Position numbers and translations under genes: made by a program
Part shown: positions 1 to 12,500 of the stretch, piece after piece
How the letters are laid out: each line of letters opens with the position of its first letter
Position numbering within the stretch: the stretch's first letter is position 1
DNA from: Nothopassalora personata
Taxonomy: Eukaryota; Ascomycota; Dothideomycetes; Mycosphaerellales; Mycosphaerellaceae
Assembly (NCBI GenBank): GCA_033816765.1
Contig: CM066297.1
Location: 558,001 to 622,000 of the forward strand
Length of the DNA: 64,000 nucleotides
Reading direction: 5' to 3'
The notes under the pieces: generated by a model
The model's database searches: none
What the model was told of the DNA's origin: nothing
Seen by the model: only the letters and a program-made list of their open reading frames with translations

Positions 1-360
1 AGGACTACTTTAATTCTCACCGGAATGTTAACTCTATTAGTTTCTAGAAGGGCGACCTTGTTATAAGATTCGATAAGCTATATAAGGATGACTTCTTACG
101 TAAGATCGGTTACCGATAGTAAGGTCTATATCGGGTGTCTAGTGTCTCTAGGGAATTTAGTACCTATATTCTTAAGGAACTTAATAGCACGCTAATAAAG
201 GGTGTTTAGGCACGGGAAAACCTTAAGCTAGTTCTAGAACTTCGCCCGGATAACATAGGAGTACTAAGCTTAGATAATAGGACCGATCTCGTAATAGGGG
301 AGGGAGAAGTCGCTAATAGCGTCGCTAATAGCAAAGATAGTCGGCATAGGTAAGAGCTAC

Positions 361-3240
361 TAGGATGAATTCCTTAGTAATAAGAAGCTTAATGTCTTGT
401 TTCCTATCGTCGGTAAGATTCGTAAGACCGGTTTAGAGATTCGTAACCGAGAGAAGACTCTTCGAGCTACGCTTACCCGCTACTAGCTATAGTAGATAGA
501 CAATAAGATTCTTAATCGACGCGTTATCTCCGAGCTTTATAGTACTAATAGCGGGCGCCGCCAGTTTACGGCCTTTATTAACAAGTACCTAGACTATAGT
601 AGGGCTGTTAGTAGAATTTAGAGGGTATTAATCTAGCGTATAAGGATCGGCCGTAAGGGTATAGATCGTAAGCGAATTCTAGAGCCTAGTAATCTTACCC
701 GGTGCGATAGGGAGGCTAAAGCACGCAGTATTAATCCGTAGTCGGCTAAGAGTAGGGAGATCATTAGAAGACACCGCCTAGCCGTCTATAAGGATAGCCT
801 TCTATACTTTATAGAGGGTACTATTACTAAGAAGTCCGCGTCCCCGGAGGATAGCATAGATTAACCTAGACTATCTAGCTAGTAATAGCCTTAGCTACGT
901 TAGCTACTACCGGGTAGTAAAGGTAAAGGACGTGTAAAGAGTACTACGCTAACTCTACTAGCCTCTACCTAGCCTATAGTCCTATCGAGAGGCGGTCGTA
1001 AGTCGAGTCGACTTAAGTAGCTCCGTATAGGCGAGAGCATAGGTAAGGGCATAACTACGCCTACTTAATCCTCGCCTAACCGAACGCTAGACGGCGTACC
1101 TATACGCGAAGGTAGTCCGCTAGGTACACCGGTTAGCACCCTACGATCTACTCCGGCCCTAACTAAGAATAGCAATCCGATACTTACTATGTTACCTTCG
1201 GCTATAATTAGGGATGTATTAGTCTTTAAGGATTAGATCCTATAAGAAGACGAGGCCCTCCGGATTAAGCGCGCTAACTGTACCTATAATAAGCGGTACT
1301 ATAGTATTAAGTTTAGAAACTCGATTGACGTAGATAGCATTAACTAGCTACCTAAGTACCGGATAGCGGGCCTTAAGATGCTCGAATATACTGTCTCGGA
1401 GGTTCTTAAGAGGGATAGTAAGGTTAGCGCTATAATGTGCGATTAGTATGTTTAAGATTTCTACTATAAGGCCCTCTACTTTGTTACAAATCCCGGTATT
1501 ACCGCTAATACCCTATGTAAGCGCGCGCTTAAGGTCTAAGACTAGCTCTTTAAAGGTAAGAGTTTTTTAGCTATTAAGGTGAAGAATAGGTCGTGGTTTC
1601 GCCCTAATAAGCGTGGTTAGAAGACTATTAACCCGCTTAGCTACCTCCGCGTTCGAGGTAAAGTCGGCACTACGAGTAGCATCGTTACGTATGCTAACTA
1701 TAACTAGATCCTCGATAAATTTAGCATCGATAAAGCTAACTAAGCCGATCTTAATAGTACCGGTACCTACATTAATAGTAACATGCTATACTAGTATAAT
1801 AACGCTAAACTAGCGCCGCGGGTTAAAATAGTTAGGGAGATAATAAGTCGAGAATTCGACGTGCACCGATAGTACCTACGAGAATTAAATAAGGTTAGTA
1901 ACGGCGGCGTCTACTAGAACATGTAGTATTCTCTAAGCTAATAGATTATACAATAAGACCCCGGGCTATAGCTCTTATAAGTAGCTCTACACTCTTAATA
2001 CTGCACTCGGTTTATCTCCTTCCTTAGGCCTACGATTTTTAGCTTTAATAGGGCTTATTAGGGGGGTAACGCGAACACTATAGTGCAGTATGCTAGGGTC
2101 GACTTAAACCTCGAAATTGAAAACTACTAGACTAGTAACCGGCTTAATATACTGTACTCTCTTAACTTAGAGGGTACTAGTAGGCCGGAGTTTTTACACG
2201 GTTTTTATAAGTAAGGGAATGCTAGAGAGTTTATCTAGTAGTGCCGGATTAACGACTGTATAGAAGACGGCCGATTTAAGCGTTTCTTCTCGGTTAGGGT
2301 CTAGAATTACCTAAGTAAGAACAGCATTAGCTAGTTTAGAGAGGACCTAAGCGCTAGGCAAATGCGGGTAACCACTATAGGCGTTCTAATAAGGTAGGCC
2401 GCACATAAGAAGACGCTACGCTAGATTAACCCTTACTTTATCGGGATCCGCGACGATAACTATCTTAAACTCTAGAGAAGCTAGAGTATGCACTAGGTAA
2501 TAGACCTCTATCGTGACTTTAAGACGCTAGGTGAGAGCGCTACGGGGTTTAAGTATCGACGCCTAGTACCCGGCTATCCTTTTCCTACGGCCGTACACCT
2601 TAGTAGCATTAGCCCTCTATCCGATGCCCTAGCGGGTTTAAAGTCTTAGAACGATAACGAAGTTATCCTTAATACTAGAAGGTGGCTTAATGCTACGGTC
2701 CGCCTAGACTCGGAGCTCTTCTATAAGAAGATGCATAATTAGCGCGTCCGAGCTATAAAATTGATAGACAAGTAGCTTAGCTTAGTTACTACTCTCGAGT
2801 AGATGTGCTTTATAAGCGAAGGGCGTAACGAGAGCTTCTTCCGTAACTACTATAGGAACTTTACTAGCTAGCTACTTAGGGACGCGTCTAGTGAGACTAG
2901 TGTTAGCTACGACAACGAGTAGGTCTAGACAAAGGAGTTGTGTAAGAATAAGTAGAACTAAGTAGTTAGTGCGGGTTTATAGACTCCTGGTTTCTAGTTA
3001 ATTTCCGGCTATAGCTATAGCCTATAGGATTCTAGTTCTAATTCTAGTTCTGATTCTAGTTCTAATTCTAGTTCTAATTCTAGTTCTAATTCTAGTTCTA
3101 ATTCTAGTTCTAATTCTAGTTCTAATTCTAGTTCTAATTCTAGTTCTAATTCTAGTTCTAATTCTAGTTCTGATTCTTCGGGTATAGGTGCTTCTAGTCC
3201 TTAGATCTTACTTGTTTCTTATGGTTACTTATCTTACCTT
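361..3240 (+). pseudogene. Extra long reading frame of Gyp-B (left copy), unknown function
   Basis: Frame 1 stays coherent for about 950 codons, from at least 361 to about 3,240. It is broken only by TAG and TAA codons of the kind RIP makes from Trp and Gln codons. It lies on the same strand as pol, downstream of it and upstream of the 3' LTR, the place where env sits in some Ty3 relatives. The inferred protein is rich in Trp, Arg and aromatic residues and ends in a Ser-rich tail. I recognise no domain: no integrase, reverse transcriptase, tyrosine recombinase or knuckle motif. Its start is deleted in this copy; in the other copy the frame extends back to about 9,000 (minus). It might be a captured gene, an env-like gene or a regulator; the sequence does not decide. 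Confidence 0.6.
3029..3176 (+). repeat. 12-base tandem array coding a Ser/Asn/Asp tail
   Basis: About twelve copies of a 12-base unit (TCTAGTTCTAAT and variants with GAT) lie in frame with the extra Gyp-B reading frame. They encode Ser-Ser-Ser-Asn/Asp repeats, a low-complexity C-terminal tail. The mirror copy is at 5,870-6,017. Confidence 0.85.
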
Positions 3241-3648
3241 AACTTACTTTCTAGTTACGCGGTAGACTCGCCTTTAGATTTATTAGGTTACTGGTACTGA
3301 CGCTCACTTGTCTCATGAATGGCGTTTACGTTATTCGACTATCTAGCCCGCTCGATTAATGCTAACATAGCTATCTATTCCCTCGCTAGTTTCGTAGTAT
3401 ACGTTAGTATAGTGCAACGGATGCGAGTCGCGGTTATTAACGTTATTATTACGGTCTCTATTAGAAGGATCCTTTCGATCTTTATAAACTGTCGCTAGTA
3501 GGCCCTAGGATTGCCTAACATCTTATATATTAAGCTAAATAGTAGGGTAAGCTACTATGCTACTACAAGACCACCTTAGCTTATAGCGACTAACTAAGCT
3601 ACCTATGTTGCCCGGGCTCACTGCTTTAGAACCTAAGGACAGGTTCGT

Positions 3649-3662
3649 AATAGGGGAGGATA
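3649..3662 (+). other. Polypurine tract of Gyp-B left copy
   Basis: The purine run AATAGGGGAGGATA ends directly against the LTR start at 3,663. This fixes the element as an LTR retrotransposon in plus orientation. The mirror copy lies at 5,384-5,397. Confidence 0.75.
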
Positions 3663-4032
3663 TATTAACGACTAATAGGTTATGTTAACCTTAGGTTTAG
3701 AGGGGGGTCCCTTAGGTCTAACTTGCCCTAATTTCATTTAGGTTTAATTGGACATTTAGGCAAGCTAGTAGGACCTAGTATAGCTATTAAGATATATAAT
3801 GCGTAGCTAAGCATTGTAAGCGTAGCATTAAAGTAACAATTCAATTTATACCTCTCGAGTAGAGGGTATAGGGGTTTAGGGTCCGCTAATCCTCTTGTTT
3901 TATCTAGCTACTACGCTACTCGTCACGTGACCTGATTTCCCGGTCCCGGGACCGGTAAATACTCCTACTTACGTAAGCACCGCTCTATACTACTATAACT
4001 CGGATAGGCCTACATAGGGTAGTTAGTAGACA
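3663..4032 (+). repeat. 3' LTR of Gyp-B left copy
   Basis: The 370-base LTR starts TATTAAC (TG changed to TA by RIP) and ends AGTAGACA. It is the reverse complement of 5,014-5,383 with only a few differences, and of 19,178-19,550. It contains the CG-rich palindrome centred near 3,947. It is followed at 4,033 by Gyp-A pol in reverse orientation. Confidence 0.85.
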
Positions 4033-5013
4033 TTACTAGTCTAAGGAATGATTATACGTCCTTAACTGTTTTTAGTTCTAGCTATTCTCTAATTAACTGT
4101 GTCTTCGTAGGGTCGATTGTTATCCCTATAGTACTAATAATAAAGCCTAAGAATTTAACTTCTTTCTTATAGAATTCGCATTTCTCGGGTACTGTCTTAA
4201 ATCCTAAACGCGTAAGTCGTTCGAATACGTCCTAGACTTGCTTTATATAATTCTAAAGGGATCCTTTCGTATAGACTAATATATCGTCTATGTAAGCGAT
4301 ATCGTATACGTCGAGTAGGTCTCTAAGTGTTTCGTTAACAAGGTCCTAATAGGATACGGGTGCGTTAGTTAATCCTATTAGTATAACTAAGAATTCGTAA
4401 AGTCCGTATCTTATTCTAAAAGCGGTTTTCCATTCTTCTCCTTCTACTATCCGTATAGCGTAGAAGGCATCTCGTAGGTTAATCTTCGTATACTAGTCTA
4501 ATCCGGTTAATCTATCTTATGCTTCTTCGATGTTAGGTAGCGGGTATCGGTTCTTAATTGTAATCTCGTTTAACTTCCTATAGTCTTATACGAGTCGTAA
4601 CTTCCCGTTTGCTTTTAGAACGAACATATATAGAGTTCCTACACTTAAGGTAGACTTTCTTATCTATCCTTTAGCTAGCTTCTCCTTTAGCTATTCTCGT
4701 AGGGTCTGTAGCTCTTTCTTAGACATTTAATATAGGGGTCCCTATAGAGGCTCTTTCCCTAGCTAAATGTTTATCTTATAATCCTATAGTTAGTACTTAG
4801 GTAAGGCATCCTTGCCTCTTTCCTCTTTAAAGAGTCGCGACTACTTACGATACTCTTTAGGAATACTTAACTCTAAGATATTAGTATCCTTCGATAGTAC
4901 GTTACTTCTATTACTACTAGTAACTTCATAACCTAGCGGCCCTACGCTAGTGTCTATCCCGGTCGAAGGTAGTTCTTCTATCCTTCTATTCGGCGTAAGC
5001 TATATCCTATTAA
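4033..5013 (-). mobile_element. Gyp-A pol fragment between two inverted Gyp-B LTRs
   Basis: These 981 bases are the reverse complement of the protease-to-reverse-transcriptase part of Gyp-A, matching about 29,850-30,825 of the fuller copy. For example, 4,190-4,260 mirrors the reverse transcriptase stretch near 30,660. It is RIP-mutated. The end at 4,033 is one half of a Gyp-B insertion site, whose other half is at 19,551. Confidence 0.8.
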
Positions 5014-5383
5014 TGTCTACTAACCACCCTATATAGGCCTATCCGAGTTATAGTAGTATAGAGCGGTGCTTACGTAAGTAGGGGTATTTACCGGTCCCGG
5101 GACCGGGAAATCAGGTCACGTGACGAGTAGCGTAGTAGCTAGATAAAACAAGAGGATTAGCGGACCCTAAACCCCTATACCCTCTACTCGAGAGGTATAA
5201 ATTGAATTGTTACTTTAATGCTACGCTTACAATGCTTAGCTACGCATTATATATCTTAATAGCTATACTAGGTCCTACTAGCTTGCCTAAATGTCCAATT
5301 AAACCTAAATGAAATTAGGGCAAGTTAGACCTAAGGGACCCCCCTCTAAACCTAAGGTTAACATAACCTATTAGTCGTTAATA
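5014..5383 (-). repeat. 3' LTR of Gyp-B right copy
   Basis: Read on the plus strand it starts TGTCTACTAAC and ends GTTAATA (CA changed to TA). It pairs with the 5' LTR at 19,178-19,550 and mirrors 3,663-4,032. The adjacent bases TATCCTCCCCTATT are the reverse of the polypurine tract. Confidence 0.85.
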
Positions 5384-5799
5384 TATCCTCCCCTATTACG
5401 AACCTGTCCTTAGGTTCTAAAGCAGTGAGCCCGGGCAACATAGGTAGCTTAGTTAGTCGCTATAAGCTAAGGTGGTCTTGTAGTAGCATAGTAGCTTACC
5501 CTACTATTTAGCTTAATATATAAGATGTTAGGCAATCCTAGGGCCTACTAGCGACAGTTTATAAAGATCGAAAGGATCCTTCTAATAGAGACCGTAATAA
5601 TAACGTTAATAACCGCGACTCGCATCCGTTGCACTATACTAACGTATACTACGAAACTAGCGAGGGAATAGATAGCTATGTTAGCATTAATCGAGCGGGC
5701 TAGATAGTCGAATAACGTAAACGCCATTCATGAGACAAGTGAGCGTCAGTACCAGTAACCTAATAAATCTAAAGGCGAGTCTACCGCGTAACTAGAAAG

Positions 5800-8700
5800 T
5801 AAGTTAAGGTAAGATAAGTAACCATAAGAAACAAGTAAGATCTAAGGACTAGAAGCACCTATACCCGAAGAATCAGAACTAGAATTAGAACTAGAATTAG
5901 AACTAGAATTAGAACTAGAATTAGAACTAGAATTAGAACTAGAATTAGAACTAGAATTAGAACTAGAATTAGAACTAGAATTAGAACTAGAATCAGAACT
6001 AGAATTAGAACTAGAATCCTATAGGCTATAGCTATAGCCGGAAATTAACTAGAAACCAGGAGTCTATAAACCCGCACTAACTACTTAGTTCTACTTATTC
6101 TTACACAACTCCTTTGTCTAGACCTACTCGTTGTCGTAGCTAACACTAGTCTCACTAGACGCGTCCCTAAGTAGCTAGCTAGTAAAGTTCCTATAGTAGT
6201 TACGGAAGAAGCTCTCGTTACGCCCTTCGCTTATAAAGCACATCTACTCGAGAGTAGTAACTAAGCTAAGCTACTTGTCTATCAATTTTATAGCTCGGAC
6301 GCGCTAATTATGCATCTTCTTATAGAAGAGCTCCGAGTCTAGGCGGACCGTAGCATTAAGCCACCTTCTAGTATTAAGGATAACTTCGTTATCGTTCTAA
6401 GACTTTAAACCCGCTAGGGCATCGGATAGAGGGCTAATGCTACTAAGGTGTACGGCCGTAGGAAAAGGATAGCCGGGTACTAGGCGTCGATACTTAAACC
6501 CCGTAGCGCTCTCACCTAGCGTCTTAAAGTCACGATAGAGGTCTATTACCTAGTGCATACTCTAGCTTCTCTAGAGTTTAAGATAGTTATCGTCGCGGAT
6601 CCCGATAAAGTAAGGGTTAATCTAGCGTAGCGTCTTCTTATGTGCGGCCTACCTTATTAGAACGCCTATAGTGGTTACCCGCATTTGCCTAGCGCTTAGG
6701 TCCTCTCTAAACTAGCTAATGCTGTTCTTACTTAGGTAATTCTAGACCCTAACCGAGAAGAAACGCTTAAATCGGCCGTCTTCTATACAGTCGTTAATCC
6801 GGCACTACTAGATAAACTCTCTAGCATTCCCTTACTTATAAAAACCGTGTAAAAACTCCGGCCTACTAGTACCCTCTAAGTTAAGAGAGTACAGTATATT
6901 AAGCCGGTTACTAGTCTAGTAGTTTTCAATTTCGAGGTTTAAGTCGACCCTAGCATACTGCACTATAGTGTTCGCGTTACCCCCCTAATAAGCCCTATTA
7001 AAGCTAAAAATCGTAGGCCTAAGGAAGGAGATAAACCGAGTGCAGTATTAAGAGTGTAGAGCTACTTATAAGAGCTATAGCCCGGGGTCTTATTGTATAA
7101 TCTATTAGCTTAGAGAATACTACATGTTCTAGTAGACGCCGCCGTTACTAACCTTATTTAATTCTCGTAGGTACTATCGGTGCACGTCGAATTCTCGACT
7201 TATTATCTCCCTAACTATTTTAACCCGCGGCGCTAGTTTAGCGTTATTATACTAGTATAGCATGTTACTATTAATGTAGGTACCGGTACTATTAAGATCG
7301 GCTTAGTTAGCTTTATCGATGCTAAATTTATCGAGGATCTAGTTATAGTTAGCATACGTAACGATGCTACTCGTAGTGCCGACTTTACCTCGAACGCGGA
7401 GGTAGCTAAGCGGGTTAATAGTCTTCTAACCACGCTTATTAGGGCGAAACCACGACCTATTCTTCACCTTAATAGCTAAAAAACTCTTACCTTTAAAGAG
7501 CTAGTCTTAGACCTTAAGCGCGCGCTTACATAGGGTATTAGCGGTAATACCGGGATTTGTAACAAAGTAGAGGGCCTTATAGTAGAAATCTTAAACATAC
7601 TAATCGCACATTATAGCGCTAACCTTACTATCCCTCTTAAGAACCTCCGAGACAGTATATTCGAGCATCTTAAGGCCCGCTATCCGGTACTTAGGTAGCT
7701 AGTTAATGCTATCTACGTCAATCGAGTTTCTAAACTTAATACTATAGTACCGCTTATTATAGGTACAGTTAGCGCGCTTAATCCGGAGGGCCTCGTCTTC
7801 TTATAGGATCTAATCCTTAAAGACTAATACATCCCTAATTATAGCCGAAGGTAACATAGTAAGTATCGGATTGCTATTCTTAGTTAGGGCCGGAGTAGAT
7901 CGTAGGGTGCTAACCGGTGTACCTAGCGGACTACCTTCGCGTATAGGTACGCCGTCTAGCGTTCGGTTAGGCGAGGATTAAGTAGGCGTAGTTATGCCCT
8001 TACCTATGCTCTCGCCTATACGGAGCTACTTAAGTCGACTCGACTTACGACCGCCTCTCGATAGGACTATAGGCTAGGTAGAGGCTAGTAGAGTTAGCGT
8101 AGTACTCTTTACACGTCCTTTACCTTTACTACCCGGTAGTAGCTAACGTAGCTAAGGCTATTACTAGCTAGATAGTCTAGGTTAATCTATGCTATCCTCC
8201 GGGGACGCGGACTTCTTAGTAATAGTACCCTCTATAAAGTATAGAAGGCTATCCTTATAGACGGCTAGGCGGTGTCTTCTAATGATCTCCCTACTCTTAG
8301 CCGACTACGGATTAATACTGCGTGCTTTAGCCTCCCTATCGCACCGGGTAAGATTACTAGGCTCTAGAATTCGCTTACGATCTATACCCTTACGGCCGAT
8401 CCTTATACGCTAGATTAATACCCTCTAAATTCTACTAACAGCCCTACTATAGTCTAGGTACTTGTTAATAAAGGCCGTAAACTGGCGGCGCCCGCTATTA
8501 GTACTATAAAGCTCGGAGATAACGCGTCGATTAAGAATCTTATTGTCTATCTACTATAGCTAGTAGCGGGTAAGCGTAGCTCGAAGAGTCTTCTCTCGGT
8601 TACGAATCTCTAAACCGGTCTTACGAATCTTACCGACGATAGGAAACAAGACATTAAGCTTCTTATTACTAAGGAATTCATCCTAGTAGCTCTTACCTAT

Positions 8701-9000
8701 GCCGCTCTTAACTTCCTCGAAAAATAGGTTAACCTAGACGGAGTAGTCTTCGAATACCTTCTCGAAGCCCTTATAGAAGTCTTTTAACACCTTAACCCGC
8801 TTCTAAGGACTAAGCTCTCGGAACATAACATTAGCGGCGGACTTTGGCGTGTTCGTGTTAGTAAGGACATGCTTAACGTTGTCCGGTAGGCGAAGGGACT
8901 CGAACAAGGTCTAAGGTAGGCGGGTAAGCCTAGTAATAGTACTAGTAAGCGCTATGCTCGAGCTAGCCGGGCGTAACGATAGACTAGCTAAAGCTATAAT
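5800..9000 (-). pseudogene. Extra long reading frame of Gyp-B (right copy)
   Basis: This is the mirror of the frame at 361-3,240, here with its N-terminal part (about 8,705-9,000) preserved. That gives roughly 1,000 to 1,050 codons between the end of pol near 9,600 and the 3' LTR. The upstream 400 bases hold a purine-rich stretch (9,120-9,240) and the palindrome at 9,402, which could be a separate promoter or splice region (inference). No known domain is recognised. Stops are almost only TAG or TAA, so the frame was open before RIP. Confidence 0.6.
5870..6017 (-). repeat. 12-base tandem array, mirror copy
   Basis: AGAACTAGAATT units, the reverse complement of 3,029-3,176. Unit number and variants are the same in both arms. 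Confidence 0.85.
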
Positions 9001-9401
9001 AACTGGGATTTGCTAGTAGTAAGATCGAAAGAGCTAGCTATCTCGTAGTGCTACTCTAGAGTGTTAGTAAGCTTTAAAAGCTTAGTGTCGGGGTAGGGGC
9101 TTTAAAGAAGGTTAAGGTCGTAAAGAGAGAGAGAGGCTAAAGAACCGTCTAATGTGTGTAGTAGTAGTAGATAGATGTGTTAGTAGCTCTAGTAATGGTG
9201 TTAGTATTTAAAGAAAAGGAGAGGAAGTAGTAGGTAGAGAGCTACGCTTAAGTATGCCTCTTAGCGTATGTCCCTTTAGTAAGAGCAGTGCTATTAAGGT
9301 TATACTAAAGGTCCGATAACCCTACATGTAACCGAAAACTAGTGCTAGTAACTACCTAGGTAAGCATTCGGTAGGGGCATACTACGCTATTACGTAATCC
9401 G

Positions 9402-9427
9402 ATTTACCGGTCCCGGGACCGGTAAAT
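9402..9427. promoter_or_regulatory. 26-base perfect palindrome, copy between pol and the extra frame
   Basis: A perfect palindrome with core ACCGGTCCCGGGACCGGT flanked by ATTT and AAAT. The same core recurs in the Gyp-B LTRs and at 13,253. Its function is unknown; a dimeric regulator site or a hairpin are both possible. Confidence 0.6.
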
Positions 9428-9589
9428 GTAACTCTACTAACTAAGGTCTAACTAAGGTAGGAACACCCTATAAAGTGAAGTCTAGATAACCGAATCGACT
9501 TAATAAACTAAAGGGCATGTGCAACACGTGCCTAAGGGAAGTAAACTCCGTACGCTATTGCTAACTAATTAGTTCTTAGCCTCGATCCT

Positions 9590-12500
9590 ACTAAACTATG
9601 AAATTTCGGCTATAGAAAGGTTATAAGGCCTAACCCATAGCTTCTTAGATTCCGGTTTAGGATACAATCCCCTTTCGTTAACTCCTACAGGTAGTACGTC
9701 TTCGTCGGCGATAGGCTCGATCTCGTTCGAATTACTACTATCTTCGCTATTAGCGACGCTATTAGCGACTTCTCCCTCCCCTATTACGAGATCGATCCCA
9801 TTATCTAGGCCTAGTACTCCTATGTTATCCGGGCGAAGTTCTAGAACTAGCTTAAGGTTTTCTCGTGCCTAAACACCCTTTATTAGCGTACTATTAAGTT
9901 CCTTAAGAATATAGGTACTAAACTCCCTAGAGACACTAGACACCCGATATGGACCTTACTATCGGTAACCGATCTTACGTAAGAAGTTATCCTTATATAG
10001 CCTATCGAATCTTATAATAAGGTCGCCCTTCTAGAAACTAATAGAATTAACATTCCGGTAAGAATTAAAGTAGTCCTTACTAAGTTCTCTTAGTCGCTTC
10101 CTTCGAGTATGTAGCTCTTCTAAACTAAGGTCTCGAGCCTAGAGTTAACGCGCACGTATAGTAAGTAGGTCCTTTGTCGTTCTTACCGATCCCCATTAGT
10201 AATTCGCCTACGTCGGGTACTTAACCTTAATTAGTAGAATCGTGCGATAGCTATATAGGACCTAAGCTAGCGTTATTCTAGTAGTACGATAGGTCGTGGT
10301 CCTATTAGCCTATAACATAGCGGGTACCTATTATTCCTATCCGCGGTATGTGTTCCTTATAAGCTTTACTAACGCTATAAGAATCGGACGGTATCTAGCC
10401 TCGACCGGAGCATTAGACTACGGATAGTACGGTAATATTCGGATCCTTCGAACACTAAGCCCTACGAGTAACCGCTTAACCTTAGCCGTATAAACCGTAG
10501 CGTTATTAAGCACAATTTCAGTATAGTAGCCGTGCCTATAGAAGATATCTTCGTATAGAAACTTAGTAACCGACTTAGAGCTAGGAGGTGCCCTCGTTAC
10601 TCTAGCCTCGATCTAGTTACTAAGTGCTTCGCGCGTAACTAGGAGGTATCCATTTTTATGCACCTAGACGGGGTCCGAGTACCACTTCTTACTAATAACC
10701 TAAGGGCTCGATAAGTGAAGCTTACTAGCGCGCCGGTTGCCTTCGCGAAACCTATAAGGAGCATAACTTCGAACCTACGTAGAGACATCGGCGAAGCACC
10801 CGTCTTAGTAATACCGATCGGGAATAAGGTTATACACGACCTTAGCGCTACGGTAACCGTGTCTCTTATAGTACTCTATAACGATCTCCTTCTAAGCCTT
10901 ATTATCGTTAATTATAAGTTATAACGGTGCTCCTCGGCGCTTCTAGAAGAATAGCAATTAGTCCCGGATAAAGAAATTAACGCTTTTCTTTACTAGCCGC
11001 CGGTACTTAGCACGGGTAATACTATCGGGCCGGGTCCTAGTTTCTATAACCTAAGTAAGCTACTAAGAGCCCTTAGAGTATCGGTCCCCGAGATGTCGTG
11101 TTTTCTAGATTTCAACTAGATAGGTGTCGACCGGCTCCGGGTACCCGAATAGCTTATTATTAATTATCTAGTCTACTTCGTCTTCGTTAGCTTCCCTAGG
11201 TTCCTAAGGTGTAGAGGGCCTACGAGACAGGGTATCTAGGCTAGTGTGTCTAGTCCCCGTAACGTGCTTTACCTCGAACGTGAACAACCTAATCTATGCG
11301 ACCTACCGGGCTATTGCCGAGTTCGGTAGGTCCGAAGCCGGCCGGTTAAGCTGCTATATAAGTGTCTTAGTATTAACCTTAAGGATAAAATTAACGCTAG
11401 TAATATATCTCTAGATCTTCTTAAGCCCCTTAAGGACCCTAAGGCATTCCCGCTTGCTAGCATTATATCTAGATTCTAACGCGTTCTAGATTCCGCTCTT
11501 ATACCGCACCGGGTAACGCCGTCGGGTACTGTCCATTAATTCTTAAGAAACGATACATCCCTATCTAGTGCCGCTAGCATTAACTAAGATAAAGATAGAC
11601 TTAGCACTAGGTGAGTAGTAGAGGGTAACTAAGGCTAGAGCCTATATAAGATATCTAGTAACCTCTTCTTTTAAGAACTGCTCATTTTCTATCTAGGTGA
11701 ACTCGGCGTCCTTCTTTAGTAGCTTATACATTGATCGAGCGATAATAACAAACTAGGGAATCTATATCCGGAAGTATATACATAGCCCTACATAGGTACG
11801 GACCTCCTTAATATAGGTAGGCGTAGGCTAATCTAGGATCTTAGCTACAACCTTTAGGTTAGGATAGCGACTATCCGGGCTAGTAACGTACCTAACAATC
11901 TTAAGCTTTTTGTATAACCATTAGGATTTGCCTCTAGCAACTACTGCACTAGCTCTTTCTAGGTTAGCAAGAACTAGATCTAGGGAAACGATGTAATTAA
12001 CGACCCATTTCCTTAACCTAGGCTCTACTTCGGCATTCCTATAGTCCTTAGTTAGTCCTTTAATACCGATATTATCGAGAAACGGCTTCGCTCGATGCGA
12101 GATATAATTAAGCAGAATCTTTATTACCGTACGCACGAACTAAGTAACTAAATTGGTAGCTCCTTAAGGTAGAGTCGTGTTACGTACTAGGCTAAGAGGG
12201 GTCATAAAGGCTATTAAGTCCCGGTAGGACTTATCTAAAGTAACCTAATTATAACCTAAAAACAGGTCTATAAGTGAAGCGACTCGGCACCCGGCAAAAT
12301 CCTCTAAGAAGCTATCCGTGTCCGGTGGAATGTTAGTATCGCGTATAGTAACCTTATTTAGGAGCATAGCTAAGTTAATTAACCGATATAGTATATCGCT
12401 TCTAGAGGCATTAACTTTCTTTACGACTAGGAACTAGCTATTAGAATATGCCCCTTATAAGTATTCTAGGATGTTGTTCTTAATCCAGGCTCTAATTATA

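Larger units (their letters stand above)
1..4032 (+). mobile_element. Gyp-B left copy, truncated and RIP-mutated, 3' part only
   Basis: This is the 3' part of a Ty3-type LTR element in plus orientation, running off the left edge of the window. Bases 1-341 match, reversed, 9,737-10,077 of the second copy (end of pol). Bases 342-4,032 match 5,014-8,704 reversed (x pairs with 9,046 minus x). Relative to the other copy, 1,032 bases (8,705-9,736) are missing at the 341/342 joint, removing the end of pol and the start of the extra frame. Order: pol tail, extra frame, Ser-rich array, polypurine tract, 3' LTR. Stops in frame 1 are nearly all TAG at places where Trp or Gln would fit, the RIP signature. 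Confidence 0.85.

Noticed and set aside
1613..1813. 66-residue open frame, present identically at 7,233-7,433 on the minus strand
   Set aside because: It is only a gap between RIP stops in a shadow frame of the long pseudogene. The identity reflects the inverted repeat.
361..3240. Extra Gyp-B frame as a Starship captain or other tyrosine recombinase
   Set aside because: No R...H-x-x-R...Y pattern was seen, and the frame is bounded by a polypurine tract and LTR, not by Starship-type ends.
361..3240. Extra Gyp-B frame as a true env gene
   Set aside because: No signal peptide, furin-like site or clear membrane anchor could be recognised. Position alone is not enough.
1..8704. Whole inverted repeat as a simple assembly or read foldback artefact
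   Set aside because: The arms differ by a 1,032-base deletion and a few LTR bases, and a non-palindromic 981-base spacer lies between them. It is not proven either way, so it was kept as a finding with a check.
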